Shown in pieces: positions 17,067 to 26,104 of a stretch of DNA of 64,000 bases. Position 1 is the first letter of the stretch. Each line of letters opens with the position of its first letter. The position numbers were made by a program, and so were the translations under genes. The notes beneath the pieces are model-generated. The model saw nothing but the letters and a program-made list of their open reading frames with translations. It was not told the origin of the DNA and ran no database searches. The stretch comes from Paenibacillus_L residui. GTDB lineage: Bacteria; Bacillota; Bacilli; Paenibacillales; NBRC-103111. Location: assembly GCF_042677205.1 (NCBI RefSeq), contig NZ_JBHTIU010000012.1:62001-126000 (forward strand), written 5' to 3'.

Positions 17067-19385
17067 TTAATCGTTCCTCGCATGTTTGCGGTATTCTCCC
17101 GGGGGAACGCCGCTGATCTGCTTGAAGGTTCTCGAGAAATTCTGCACATTCGTATACCTCAGCCGCTCGGCAATTTCCTTGATGGACATGTCGGTATACT
17201 CCAGCCATTCCCTCGCCTTCTTCATCCGGTATTCGATTAAATACTCGCTAAAGTTCTTTCCGGTCTCTTCCTTGAAAATCCGGCTAAGCTGTGAATCGGA
17301 CATCTGGAAGGAATTCGCAACCTGCTGAAGGGACAGGTCGCTGTCGAAGGAATCATGAATAAATAAAAGGGTTTGTTGGGCAATTTTTTTCTGCTTTGAC
17401 CCGGATTCGGTCTCCAGTTGTTTCACAATGGACGGAAATAACTCATTGCTCATCCACTTCCGCAAATCCTCCAATGTCGTGAAGCTGTACAGCGTCTTGT
17501 ACGGAGGGTAGTCAAAAACATCGTGAAGATCCTCCTTGATTTCATGGAAAACATACTCCAGCTCTCCAAGTAAATAAGAGAACAAGCCCATCACGGTTTC
17601 GGACGACTGCGCATATTGAGGGATCGCTTCGACCAATTGCTGCAAGTCACGGTTAGCTCCATTCAGATCACGCTGCACAAGCGAATGGACTATCTGCTTA
17701 TGCAGCTGAAAAATCTGGCGGCTGGAAGTTCTCACGGACGGCCCGATATCATCGTCACTCAGGGTCACATTATTGCCCAGAAGCAGCCTGTAATTCAACA
17801 AGGTCAAAGCCTCCTGATAACTGCTTGTCAATCTGGAATAATCCCTGCAGGCCGGACTGATGGAAACGCTGACAGTAAACGGAAAATACCGGCCCACATT
17901 ATGTCTTACCTGATCGGCCCGTTCTCTCACCGCAGCTTGAAATTCTTCATTCGGCATGTCGCTGCCGATCATGATAACGATCTGGCCCTGCTGAGAGGTG
18001 AATACGATGCAGGGCAGCTTCTCCGCAAAGGTCTCTTCCGCTACCTTCTTCAATGCATAATGAATAAGAGGCAGCTCCTTCTCTCTATAGGCTTCCACCC
18101 ATTGTTTATACTCGTCCACGGCAGCAATGCAAACCTTGAATAAAGCCCCCTTCAACGGCAGGTCCCATTGCTCTACCTTGGCTCGCATTTCCGCCTCCGT
18201 TATTTCCCCCCACAGAAGCTGCTGGAAAATCCCTGCCCTAAGATCGGGGATCTGTTCCTTCAGCTTGTCCTTAAGCTCCCCGTTCGTTCTCAACATATGC
18301 AGCATGAAAGAGTCCAGAGCTTGCAATTCGTCCCTATGCTTGTCCTCCCATTTGCCCTCTCCCGAAATCGTTTTTAATAGCTTCTCTATGGGATGATAGA
18401 ACCTGCGCGAACCGATTAACGCAATCATGACGGAAAGCAGGCCCATGGCACCCATAATGCCCCAGGTGAACCCCCGGATGGAATCGGCTTTGCGGGTTAA
18501 ATCGGCCTTGGGGATCATCAGGATGTAGGTCCAATCATTAAGGCTTGACTTCAGAGATGCAACCTGATACTTTTCCCCATCCAAGGCAATCTCCATCGTA
18601 TCGGGAGGCTGCTGCCACCATTCGTGCATACCGGGGCTGCCGCTTAAGCGTGTCCCAATGTCTTTCTCGTTCCGGCTGACGATGACTTTGCCCGACGGGT
18701 CGACCACATACAATCTACGGTTGTCTTCCAAATTGAGCTTGTCGACAAACTGCAGAATTTCGCTAATACTGACATGGAGTATGATCACTCCGTCAGTATA
18801 ATACGTATGCAGCGGTATCGGCCGGAACAGCAGCAAATCCTCCTGATTCGGATAAGTACGCGGTGTAATAATAAAGGAGGAATTGTATTGGGGCTTCTCG
18901 CTGTCCATCATTTGGTTGAAATACTCAAAAGAAGCTTTGGCCAGGTCGGAGTAAACCATTTGGTAGCGCTTACTAATCATTGAAACTTCAAAACGAATGG
19001 AGGAAAAGCTCTTCTGCTTGCGGATGGTTTCAATCATCTCGAACGATTGATTGACATTGTCGGCCGACAGGCCTTCATTCACCGATTTTTCCAGAGTTAA
19101 ATTAGAGGAAAGGCTGATGGAAGCAATGTTCAGGTTGATGATAAAATCGTTGAGCTGATTTTTGATTTGATTCAAGACCATTTGCTGAGTATGGTCCACT
19201 TCCTCCTGAATGACCTTGGTAACCCGGTAGGAAGCGGCAAATCCAATGAGAAAAACCGGCAGAATACTGATCAGCAAAGAATATACCATCAGCTTTCTCT
19301 TGTAGGAAAGTCTTGCCAGGAACGTAAAGAAAGGATTCAAAGTTTTCCCCCCGAATGACATGGAAGAGAGGCCAAGCCTCCCCAT
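17067..19385 (-). CDS. membrane-anchored AraC-family regulator with extracellular sensor (YesS-like)
   Basis: 772 aa. Transmembrane helix at about 32-53 (LMVYSLLISILPVFLIGFAA), extracellular Cache-like sensor region (about 54-300), second helix at about 305-325 (GIMGAMGLLSVMIALIG). A cytoplasmic linker is followed by a C-terminal double helix-turn-helix (about 670-772: LSLQQVANSFQMSDSQLSRIFKEETG, MSIKEIAERLRYTNVQNFSRTFKQISG). Such one-protein sensors activate adjacent sugar importers in bacilli. It sits directly upstream of the LplA-type operon on the same strand, so it most likely senses the imported sugar. An internal TTG at 19340, after GGGGGG, is a plausible alternative start and would remove 15 residues. 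Confidence 0.9.
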   Translation of the reverse strand: MGRLGLSSMSFGGKTLNPFFTFLARLSYKRKLMVYSLLISILPVFLIGFAASYRVTKVIQEEVDHTQQMVLNQIKNQLNDFIINLNIASISLSSNLTLEKSVNEGLSADNVNQSFEMIETIRKQKSFSSIRFEVSMISKRYQMVYSDLAKASFEYFNQMMDSEKPQYNSSFIITPRTYPNQEDLLLFRPIPLHTYYTDGVIILHVSISEILQFVDKLNLEDNRRLYVVDPSGKVIVSRNEKDIGTRLSGSPGMHEWWQQPPDTMEIALDGEKYQVASLKSSLNDWTYILMIPKADLTRKADSIRGFTWGIMGAMGLLSVMIALIGSRRFYHPIEKLLKTISGEGKWEDKHRDELQALDSFMLHMLRTNGELKDKLKEQIPDLRAGIFQQLLWGEITEAEMRAKVEQWDLPLKGALFKVCIAAVDEYKQWVEAYREKELPLIHYALKKVAEETFAEKLPCIVFTSQQGQIVIMIGSDMPNEEFQAAVRERADQVRHNVGRYFPFTVSVSISPACRDYSRLTSSYQEALTLLNYRLLLGNNVTLSDDDIGPSVRTSSRQIFQLHKQIVHSLVQRDLNGANRDLQQLVEAIPQYAQSSETVMGLFSYLLGELEYVFHEIKEDLHDVFDYPPYKTLYSFTTLEDLRKWMSNELFPSIVKQLETESGSKQKKIAQQTLLFIHDSFDSDLSLQQVANSFQMSDSQLSRIFKEETGKNFSEYLIEYRMKKAREWLEYTDMSIKEIAERLRYTNVQNFSRTFKQISGVPPGEYRKHARND

Positions 19386-19503
19386 TCATTTTTTCTTTAA
19401 GTCTATCTATTTGGATGGATTTGTCAACGGATACTGAAGCTGACCTTTCGTGGCATATTTTATGAAGCTCTTGGAATAATAACCGTAACTTCAAAGTATA
19501 GGA

Positions 19504-20681
19504 ATGGTGGTTATGGTAAATACGGGGAAAATTTCCTTCATTCAAGCGGCTTCCATCATCATGCTTACTGTCGGATTGACCAACCACGTAATGATTATCC
19601 CTATTCTTCTGGATGAAGCGGGGAGAGATTCCTGGATTTCAGTCATTATAGCCTCCCTGGCCTACATTCCTATCATCATTTGTATACATTACATAATCAA
19701 AAAAACCGGGCAAATGTCGATCAGGGACTGGCTCAGCGATCGTTTCGGCCGTTGGGCCACCTGGCCTTTCTTACTTATCTTCATAGTATATTTTGTATTC
19801 ATGGGCGCCTTCACTCTCAAAGATACGAATACATGGACTATCTCTTCCTATCTTCCGGGAACCCCCCCCCGTTCGTCCTGTCACTTTCCGGTCTGCTGCT
19901 TTGTTCCGTTGCGGCTTATTCCGGCCTTCAGGCCATCTCCATCACGTCGGGAATGCTTCTGCCGATCGTCATTCTCCTCGGTTTCTTCGTCATGTCCGCC
20001 AATTTCGAGCACAAAGATTACAGTTATTTATTTCCTCTATTCGAGTATGGCTGGACACCGTCTTTGCGCGGGGCTTTCTTCGTGCTCTCCGGATTTAGCG
20101 AAATCGTAATTTTGCTGCTTATACAGCACCGTCTGCGCAGGAAAGTCAAGCTATGGCACATCCTTCTGCTCGCGATCATTCTGGCGTGGCTAACGTTAGG
20201 TCCCACCATGGGATCGATTGCCGAATTCGGGCCGGGCGAAGCGGCTAAGCAGCGCTATCCCCCATTCGAGCAATGGAGGCTTGTCAAGGTTGGCCGATAC
20301 ATTGAACATCTCGACTTTTTCTCTATTTATCAATGGTTGACCGGCGCTTTTATCCGGATCAGCATCACCCAATTTCTCATTCTGGAACTGTTGGACGTCC
20401 GCAAGAAGCTGGCACGAGTGATCGTTCTTTTCGGCTTAGGCGTCATCACATTTTTTATATGTGAACTGCCCTATAGCGACCCCGTATTTCTATCGATTTT
20501 GAAAAATTATTACTACCCATATTCGTTCTTTATGATGATATCGGTCATCCTTATTCTAACTTTGCTGGCGAGCTTGTCGCGAAGAAAAGGAGCGGGCAAA
20601 CATGAAATGGATTCCAAAATGGATGACTCTGCCGGACACGCAATCCAGGAGCGGAGCGAAGGCAGCTACCCACTGGAATGA
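19504..20681 (+). pseudogene. spore germination permease, GerB type, frameshifted
   Basis: Amino-acid-permease-like subunit of a GerA-type germinant receptor. The first 122 codons (MVVMVNTGKISFIQAASIIML, helices through YFVFMGAFTLKDTNTW) are in one frame. The rest (FVLSLSGLLLCSVAAYSGLQ to the end) is in another. The switch occurs at a run of nine C at 19862-19870; eight C would restore T-P-P-F-V and a roughly 390-aa protein of normal GerB length. As written, the protein stops after 201 aa with a nonsense tail. The end overlaps gerA by 80 bases. A weak forespore sigma-G-like promoter (GCATAT at 19453, GAATAATA at 19474) precedes it. Start could also be ATG 19513. Sequencing error, phase variation or true decay are all possible. 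Confidence 0.85.
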
Positions 20682-22122
20682 ACAAAAGATCCGAAAGATG
20701 TTCTCCCATTGTGACGATGTTCAATTTCAATATTATCAGTTCGGTAATCCTCCCGTGCAGTCGGCTGTTTTGTTCGTCTTCTGCGAGGTCATGACAGACG
20801 AAAAGATGATTAATGAGATGGTGCTCCCCTCTTTGCAGGACTTGCATGCTTTAACACATTTTCGAAGCGTGGAACAAATCCAGCGGGAGAAGAAGCTGGA
20901 GCTGAGCGAAGAGAATGACTCCTCTGATGCCGATCTGGCTGGCAAAGTGTTCGAGGGCAAGCTGCTTATTTATTTTGTAGACAATTCCTCCTTGTTTTCA
21001 GTGGATGTAGCCAAAATTCCCGACCGGCAGCCGGAAGAGTCCAATGCGGAAGTTTCGATTCGCGGGCCGAAGGACGGTTTTGTGGAAAATATTTCAGTGA
21101 ATTTGGCCCTGATCCGTAAGAGAATTCGCAGCAACAGCTTGGCCTACGAAAAATATATTATCGGCACCCGGACGATGACTAAAGTAGGATTGCTTTACAT
21201 ACAAGATGTTATCAATCCTCAACTGTTGGAGGAAGCCAGAAAAAGATTAACGAGCATGAACATCGCAGGGCTTTACAGCACCACCCAATTGGAATCGATG
21301 ATTGCCGATTCCAGCTTCTCCATATTTCCATTAATGGGGTATACGGGGAGACCCGATTTTGTAGTCGAATGCCTGATGAACGGACGGTTTGTCGTGCTTG
21401 TCGATGGAAATCCTTCGGCAGTTATCGCCCCATCCGATCTGATGCTCCAATTAAAAACGCCGGAGGATACGCACTTTACATTCCTGAATGTTGCCTTCGG
21501 ACGGCTGATCCGCTTCATCAGCTTGTTTGTAACGCTGCTGCTGCCGGGGTTTTATATTGCTCTGCTGACCTTCCACCAGGATCAGATTCCCTTTATGCTG
21601 CTGGCCACGATTACTTCATCGCGAATGGGGATTCCTCTGCCGGCTGCACTGGAAATGTTTCTTACTCTCGCCCTGCTTGAATTGTTCCGGGAAGCCGGGG
21701 TTCGGCTGCCGTCGGCCATTGGGCAAACGATAACCGTTGTCGGCGGATTGATTATCGGGGATGCGGCTATCCGGGCGGGCCTGTTCTCCCCATCCATGAT
21801 TGTCATAGGGGCCATCACGGCAGTGGCCGGCTCCACTCTAGTCAGCCAGGCTCTGTCCGGGACGCTGAATGTATTACGACTGATTATTCTGTTCGCCTCT
21901 TCCCTGCTTGGAATGTTCGGCTTCCTGTTTACATTCTTTGCTCTCGTCCTGTATTTGGCCAACCTCCGTTCGTTTGGGGTTCCTTATCTGGCCCCGCTAT
22001 CGCCGCCTACTTTCCGGGACATCCCGGAATCTGTTCTGCGGATTCCATGGAGCCTGCGCAAGAAACGTCCGCAATATCTGAAGACCAAAAACCAATCGAA
22101 GCAAGGAGAGGGATCTTCTTGA
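20602..22122 (+). CDS. spore germination receptor subunit, GerA type
   Basis: 506 aa, intact. GerA-family subunit of an inner spore-membrane germinant receptor. The N-terminal hydrophilic domain includes the family block GFVENISVNLALIRKRIRS and the AGLYSTTQLESMIADSSFSIFPLMGYTGRPD region. The C-terminal membrane part has FGRLIRFISLFVTLLLPGFYIALLTFHQDQIPF, GIPLPAALEMFLTLALLELFREAGVRLPSAIGQTITVVGGLIIGDAAIRAGLFSP and SVLRIPW. AAAGGAG lies nine bases before ATG. It sits between gerB and gerC in the order B-A-C. Germinant specificity is not readable. Confidence 0.93.
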   Translation: MKWIPKWMTLPDTQSRSGAKAATHWNEQKIRKMFSHCDDVQFQYYQFGNPPVQSAVLFVFCEVMTDEKMINEMVLPSLQDLHALTHFRSVEQIQREKKLELSEENDSSDADLAGKVFEGKLLIYFVDNSSLFSVDVAKIPDRQPEESNAEVSIRGPKDGFVENISVNLALIRKRIRSNSLAYEKYIIGTRTMTKVGLLYIQDVINPQLLEEARKRLTSMNIAGLYSTTQLESMIADSSFSIFPLMGYTGRPDFVVECLMNGRFVVLVDGNPSAVIAPSDLMLQLKTPEDTHFTFLNVAFGRLIRFISLFVTLLLPGFYIALLTFHQDQIPFMLLATITSSRMGIPLPAALEMFLTLALLELFREAGVRLPSAIGQTITVVGGLIIGDAAIRAGLFSPSMIVIGAITAVAGSTLVSQALSGTLNVLRLIILFASSLLGMFGFLFTFFALVLYLANLRSFGVPYLAPLSPPTFRDIPESVLRIPWSLRKKRPQYLKTKNQSKQGEGSS

Positions 22123-23290
22123 AAAATACGGCAGGGAGAAGAGTCCGCCTAATGCTCTGCCTTGTCATGATATCGATAATGCTAAGTGGCTGTTGGAATT
22201 ACCAGGAGCCTCAGAGCTACAGCTATATTAGCGCTTTGGGCCTGGAGTACGTAGATAAGGAATACATTACCTATGCCCAAATATTGGACTTCTCGAGTAT
22301 TGTCAGGCAGGAAGGCGCCTCGGCGTCCCAGCCTACGCCTATTTACATAGGAAAAGGGAGAGGGCGGACCATTACCGAAGCGATGAATCAATTATATTCC
22401 ACTTCGCAGAAGCAAATATTATGGGGACATATTACCGCCTTGGTCGTTTCGGAAAAGTGCTTAGACATGGAGTGGAAGAAGCTCTCGATTTAATCAACCG
22501 TTACCGGGAGGTGCGGTACAACACTTGGGTGTTCGGCACCAAACAGCCCATTGAAGAATTATTCGCCTCCACTCCCCTTTTCAATGCGAACGCTCTGGTC
22601 TCCATCCTGCATGAGCCGGCAAATACCTATAAGCAAAGATCCATTATTGAACCGGTTTATTTATACCGTTTCATCCAGAGATACCGGGAGCCTGGGGAAA
22701 CGAGCTATCTCCCTTCATTGACAACCAATACGAATCATTGGATCAGCAGTGAGAAAGACAAACTGAAGAAGCACAAGCTGCTTCAAGTGGACGGCGCCTA
22801 TTTCATCCGGTCGGACGGCTCGTTGGCCGGATGGATCAAAAATCATGACCTGTTTGGCATCCAATGGCTTAACAGGCATACGGCACGTGCCCCCGTGACC
22901 CTTTACAGGGATAATGATTTGTTGGCTGTAGTTGTATTGACTAGGCCCATATATGAGGTTGAAGCCTCATTTCATGACCATAAGGTCTACTTTAACATCG
23001 AAGTCAAATTGAAGGGAATCGTTAATGAATTACACGAGAACATCTCCTCCGCCGAGCTGGAGAAAGCAACGGAAGAAGCCATCCGTTCACAGATTAGAAG
23101 AACTTTCGATGAAGGGATGAAAATACGTGCGGACATCTTTCGTCTGGGGGAAGTTGTCTACCGGGATCATTTGTCCAACTGGAAGAACATACGGGAAACC
23201 CGAGATCTGGTCGTGGAACCGGACAGCCTTAAACAGATTAAAGTGAAAGTTAACATTAGATCAAGCGGCAAGTACAAACTAAGAACGTGA
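22119..23290 (+). pseudogene. spore germination lipoprotein, GerC type, frameshifted
   Basis: Starts at TTG 22119 (MKNTAGRRVRLMLCLV), overlapping the gerA stop as TTGA, with AAGGAGAGG ten bases upstream: clear translational coupling. Signal peptide and lipobox MLSGC. The N-terminal 117 or so residues (CWNYQEPQSYSYISALGLEYVD to HITALVVSEK) are in one frame. The remainder (VLRHGVEEALDLINRYREVR to SGKYKLRT) is in another. The break lies near 22452-22460, where TCGGAAAAGTGC has four A; five A would give S-E-K-V-L-R-H-G and a full-length protein of about 390 aa. This is the second single-base homopolymer frameshift in this operon. Confidence 0.85.
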
Positions 23291-23333
23291 GGTTTGGCCG
23301 ATTCCCGCGGATGCGTAAAATCCCTACCAACAT

Positions 23334-23361
23334 AAAAGGCCGCTGACGCGGCCTTTTCTTT
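23334..23361. terminator. bidirectional terminator between gerC and the ROK kinase
   Basis: Stem AAAAGGCCGC / GCGGCCTTTT with a TGAC loop followed by CTTTT; A-run on the other side. Convergent genes on both flanks. Confidence 0.85.
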
Positions 23362-24329
23362 TATCCGTGATTGATTGTGTTCGTTCCATAATGCCAGATT
23401 TGGGCGGCCGCTCCGATGACACCCGCGCCGCTCCCTATTTCTGCAGGAAGCAAAGTTGTTGCCTTCCACATCGCGGCTCCCGTTCTTCTTCCGGTTTCCT
23501 CTCTTAGAGCCTCGAAGAAGGCCGGTCCCGCTTCAGATACTCCGCCGCCGATAATAACCGCTTCCGGATTCAGAGTGTGAATGACACTGCTTATATGAGT
23601 GCTTAATGCGCTAATGACTTTAGCCATCACTTCAGAAGCATGAGGGTCACCCGAATTCCAGGCAGCAATCACTTCCCGCGAATCGGCCTGCCATTCCGGC
23701 TGCCAGCCATTCGCGTTAATCATCTCTGCCGCAACTCGGGCTATTCCTGTACCGGAAGCGTACAGTTCAATACATCCGTGATTGCCGCAGCTGCATCGAG
23801 GCCCGTTGAAATCGACCGAAATATGGCCGAGCTCCCCGGCTCCTCCGAAAGCGCCCCGGACCAAACGGCCCTCTTCAACTATGGCTCCGCCTACACCGGT
23901 ACCCAGCGCGATACATACGAAGCTGTTATAAGGGCGCGCCGCCCCGAAATTTTTCTCCGCGATGGCAATCACATTCACATCGTTATCGACATACACCGGC
24001 AGCCCAAAACGCTCGGTGACCTTGTCGCGAATCGGAGTTCCGGTCCAACCGGGTAATGTATCGACGGCAAAAGCGACCGTACCGCTGCTGAAGTCGATCT
24101 GACCCGCGCTTCCTATACCGATGCCGACCACATCGCCTTCTCTGCGTACATCCTTCAGCCGGCTCAAAATATCGGCAATGCCGTTAACCATCTTGTTCAG
24201 CACAGCGGCTGCGCCTTGCTTGGCCTCGGTAGGAACGATGGATTCAACTACCGTCTGCCCGGAACGGTCTATCGCGGCCAAATGAATTTTGGTCCCGCCC
24301 AGATCCACTCCAATGGCCAGTTCATTCAT
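23361..24329 (-). CDS. ROK-family sugar kinase (ManNAc kinase or glucokinase type)
   Basis: 322 aa from ATG 24329 (MNELAIGVDLGGTKIHLAAID), which follows GGGGG by seven bases. The nucleotide-binding motif is DLGGTK. Sugar-binding and catalytic residues lie in NDVNVIAIAE, and ALGTGVGGAIVEEG and GELGHISVDF follow. The ROK zinc motif CSCGNHGCIE is intact. It lies 47 bases downstream of nanE on the same strand, so the natural reading is N-acetylmannosamine kinase supplying NanE. Glucokinase activity cannot be excluded from sequence. Confidence 0.88.
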   Translation of the reverse strand: MNELAIGVDLGGTKIHLAAIDRSGQTVVESIVPTEAKQGAAAVLNKMVNGIADILSRLKDVRREGDVVGIGIGSAGQIDFSSGTVAFAVDTLPGWTGTPIRDKVTERFGLPVYVDNDVNVIAIAEKNFGAARPYNSFVCIALGTGVGGAIVEEGRLVRGAFGGAGELGHISVDFNGPRCSCGNHGCIELYASGTGIARVAAEMINANGWQPEWQADSREVIAAWNSGDPHASEVMAKVISALSTHISSVIHTLNPEAVIIGGGVSEAGPAFFEALREETGRRTGAAMWKATTLLPAEIGSGAGVIGAAAQIWHYGTNTINHG

Positions 24330-24376
24330 TCTAAGTCCCCCGTTCATTCACCATACCCATAAGATCATGTAATGGA

Positions 24377-25078
24377 TTACTTCGTGCCCGTGACTTCTTG
24401 AACAGCCCGGACGAACCGCTTCGTAATTTCCATCGGGCGGGTAATCGCCGACCCGATTATAACAGCGTAAGCGCCTTGACGGAAGCATTCCTGGCACTGC
24501 TCAACCGTCCAGATTCGTCCCTCCGCGATGACCGGTGTCCGCTTGAGAGCCGCCAGTCTGCCGACCAGCTCAATATCCGGTTCGGACTGCTGCAGACTAT
24601 AGCTCGTATAGCCGGACAATGTCGTTGAGACCAGATCGACCCCAAGATCCATCGCATGGACTCCTTCTTCATAGGTGGAAATATCCGCCAGAATAAGTGT
24701 TTCTGGAAAGCTCTCGCGAATACGGGAAATCAGCCCCTCCAAAGTCTCCCCATTCGGCCGCTGCTGTCGGGTAGCATCCATCGCCACGATTTCGGCACCG
24801 GCCTCGATTACTTCCTTCACTTCCTGGAACGTAGGCGTTATATACACATCGGAATCCGGGTAATCTTTCTTGTACAGTCCGATCACCGGAAGGGAGCAAG
24901 CCTGTTTAATTGCCCGAATATCGACGGGGGTATTGGCGCGTATGGCTGCAGCTCCACCACGCTCTGCCGCTTGGGCCATCGCCGCCATAATATGAGAGCC
25001 GTACAGAGGCTCATCTTCCAGTGCCTGGCAAGAAACAATACATTGGTTATACAAGGATGGGATCAAAGAGTTCTTCAT
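24377..25078 (-). CDS. nanE: N-acetylmannosamine-6-phosphate 2-epimerase
   Basis: 233 aa from ATG 25078 (MKNSLIPSLYNQCIVSCQAL); a GTG four codons earlier is possible but sits too close to AAAGGAA. NanE converts ManNAc-6-P to GlcNAc-6-P, which NagA then deacetylates. TIM-barrel features are CQALEDEPLYG, GAAAIRANTPVDIRAIK, LPVIGLYKKDYPDSDVYITPTF, AEIVAMDATRQQRP and AEGRIW, with the phosphate-binding VIIGSAITRP at the end. No sialic acid lyase (nanA) is nearby, so the pathway may start from ManNAc itself. nagB and nagA lie 9 kb away. Confidence 0.92.
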   Translation of the reverse strand: MKNSLIPSLYNQCIVSCQALEDEPLYGSHIMAAMAQAAERGGAAAIRANTPVDIRAIKQACSLPVIGLYKKDYPDSDVYITPTFQEVKEVIEAGAEIVAMDATRQQRPNGETLEGLISRIRESFPETLILADISTYEEGVHAMDLGVDLVSTTLSGYTSYSLQQSEPDIELVGRLAALKRTPVIAEGRIWTVEQCQECFRQGAYAVIIGSAITRPMEITKRFVRAVQEVTGTK

Positions 25079-25237
25079 TATAATTCTCACTTTCCTTTTC
25101 GGTCTTTTACTCTCTACTTTTTAAGTATACATCCCTATACCGAAGAAAGAAAGAATTTTCCTTCCAATAATTTAAATAAAATGAACTTTTGCTCCATTTT
25201 CCTTGTTAACTATCAGTATTGATCGGCCAGCAGCTCA

Positions 25238-26104
25238 TCAGTATAGCTTATCGGACACCGCCTTCGCTGTTTTCTCCAGAGCGGCGTAGGTCATATCCTT
25301 CTGCCGGAGAGCGACAACGGTCGATAAAATATCCAGAAGATGGATCTGGGTCAATTTGGAAGAGAACGCGCCTCCTTGCAGCGGGGTTTCTCTTGACGTC
25401 CCCAGAAGCACTGCATCCGCCTGCTGGGTGACAGGGGATTTCCCGTGGTTGGTAATACAGAAAATAAAAGCCCCATTGGCCTTGGCAATCGAAACTGCAT
25501 TCACCACATCCTTCGTGCTCCCGCTTGTAGAGATCACCGCCACTACGTCATTCTTGCCGACCAGTGCCACATTCATGGCCATCATATGGGAATCCATCAC
25601 TGCGTCCGCCTGAAAACCGAGGCGCATAAACCGGTACTTGGCATCCATGGCCGTCAATCCCGAGGAGCCGACTCCGCAGAAGAACAGTCGGTCGGCACGG
25701 ATGATGGCATCGGCCACCTTGTTCAGATGCTGCTCATTAAGGAGTGACAGTGCATTGTGCAGCGCTTGAGTGTTATGGGCCGTTATTTTTTTGGCGATGG
25801 TTTCCATATTATCGTTCTCTTCAATCTCTCCCATAATTTGCTCCGCCGGGCTGGCCAAATCCTGGACGATGGACAGCTTGAATTCCTGGTAGCCTTTAAA
25901 CCCCAGCTTGCGGCAAAGCCGGATGACGGAAGTTTCCCCCACGTCCGCCTTCTCCGCGAGGTCCGTTATCGTATAGAAGACAGCGGCCTCCGGATCCTTC
26001 ATAACGGTATCCGCAACCTTCTTCTCCGATTTGGTGAGAGAGGAGTAAATGCTGTTGATCATAAGCAACGAGTTGTTTAAATCCGATATCTTGTTCGTCT
26101 TCAT
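25238..26104 (-). CDS. RpiR/MurR-family transcriptional regulator
   Basis: 288 aa. N-terminal HTH_6 domain (SLTKSEKKVADTVMKDPEAAVFYTITDLAEKADVGETSVIRLCRKLGFKGYQEFK) and a C-terminal SIS sugar-phosphate-binding domain (RLFFCGVGSSGLTAMDAKYRFMRLG, DVVAVISTSGSTKDVVNAV). Such regulators sense amino sugar phosphates. It precedes nanE on the same strand, so it probably controls nanE-ROK, with its operator in the 25079-25237 gap (a -10-like TATACT on the minus strand at 25124-25129). Its ATG overlaps the stop of the upstream kinase as ATGA, so it is translated together with that kinase. Confidence 0.92.
   Translation of the reverse strand: MKTNKISDLNNSLLMINSIYSSLTKSEKKVADTVMKDPEAAVFYTITDLAEKADVGETSVIRLCRKLGFKGYQEFKLSIVQDLASPAEQIMGEIEENDNMETIAKKITAHNTQALHNALSLLNEQHLNKVADAIIRADRLFFCGVGSSGLTAMDAKYRFMRLGFQADAVMDSHMMAMNVALVGKNDVVAVISTSGSTKDVVNAVSIAKANGAFIFCITNHGKSPVTQQADAVLLGTSRETPLQGGAFSSKLTQIHLLDILSTVVALRQKDMTYAALEKTAKAVSDKLY

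Noticed and set aside
19680..20681. Separate 333-codon gene with its own start in the gerB region
   Set aside because: The first 60 codons are an out-of-frame reading of the gerB N-terminus; the remainder is the gerB C-terminal part after the C9 frameshift.
22421..23290. Independent 289-aa GerC-like gene
   Set aside because: Lacks signal peptide and lipobox and continues the 22119 frame after a one-base slip; best read as one frameshifted gene.
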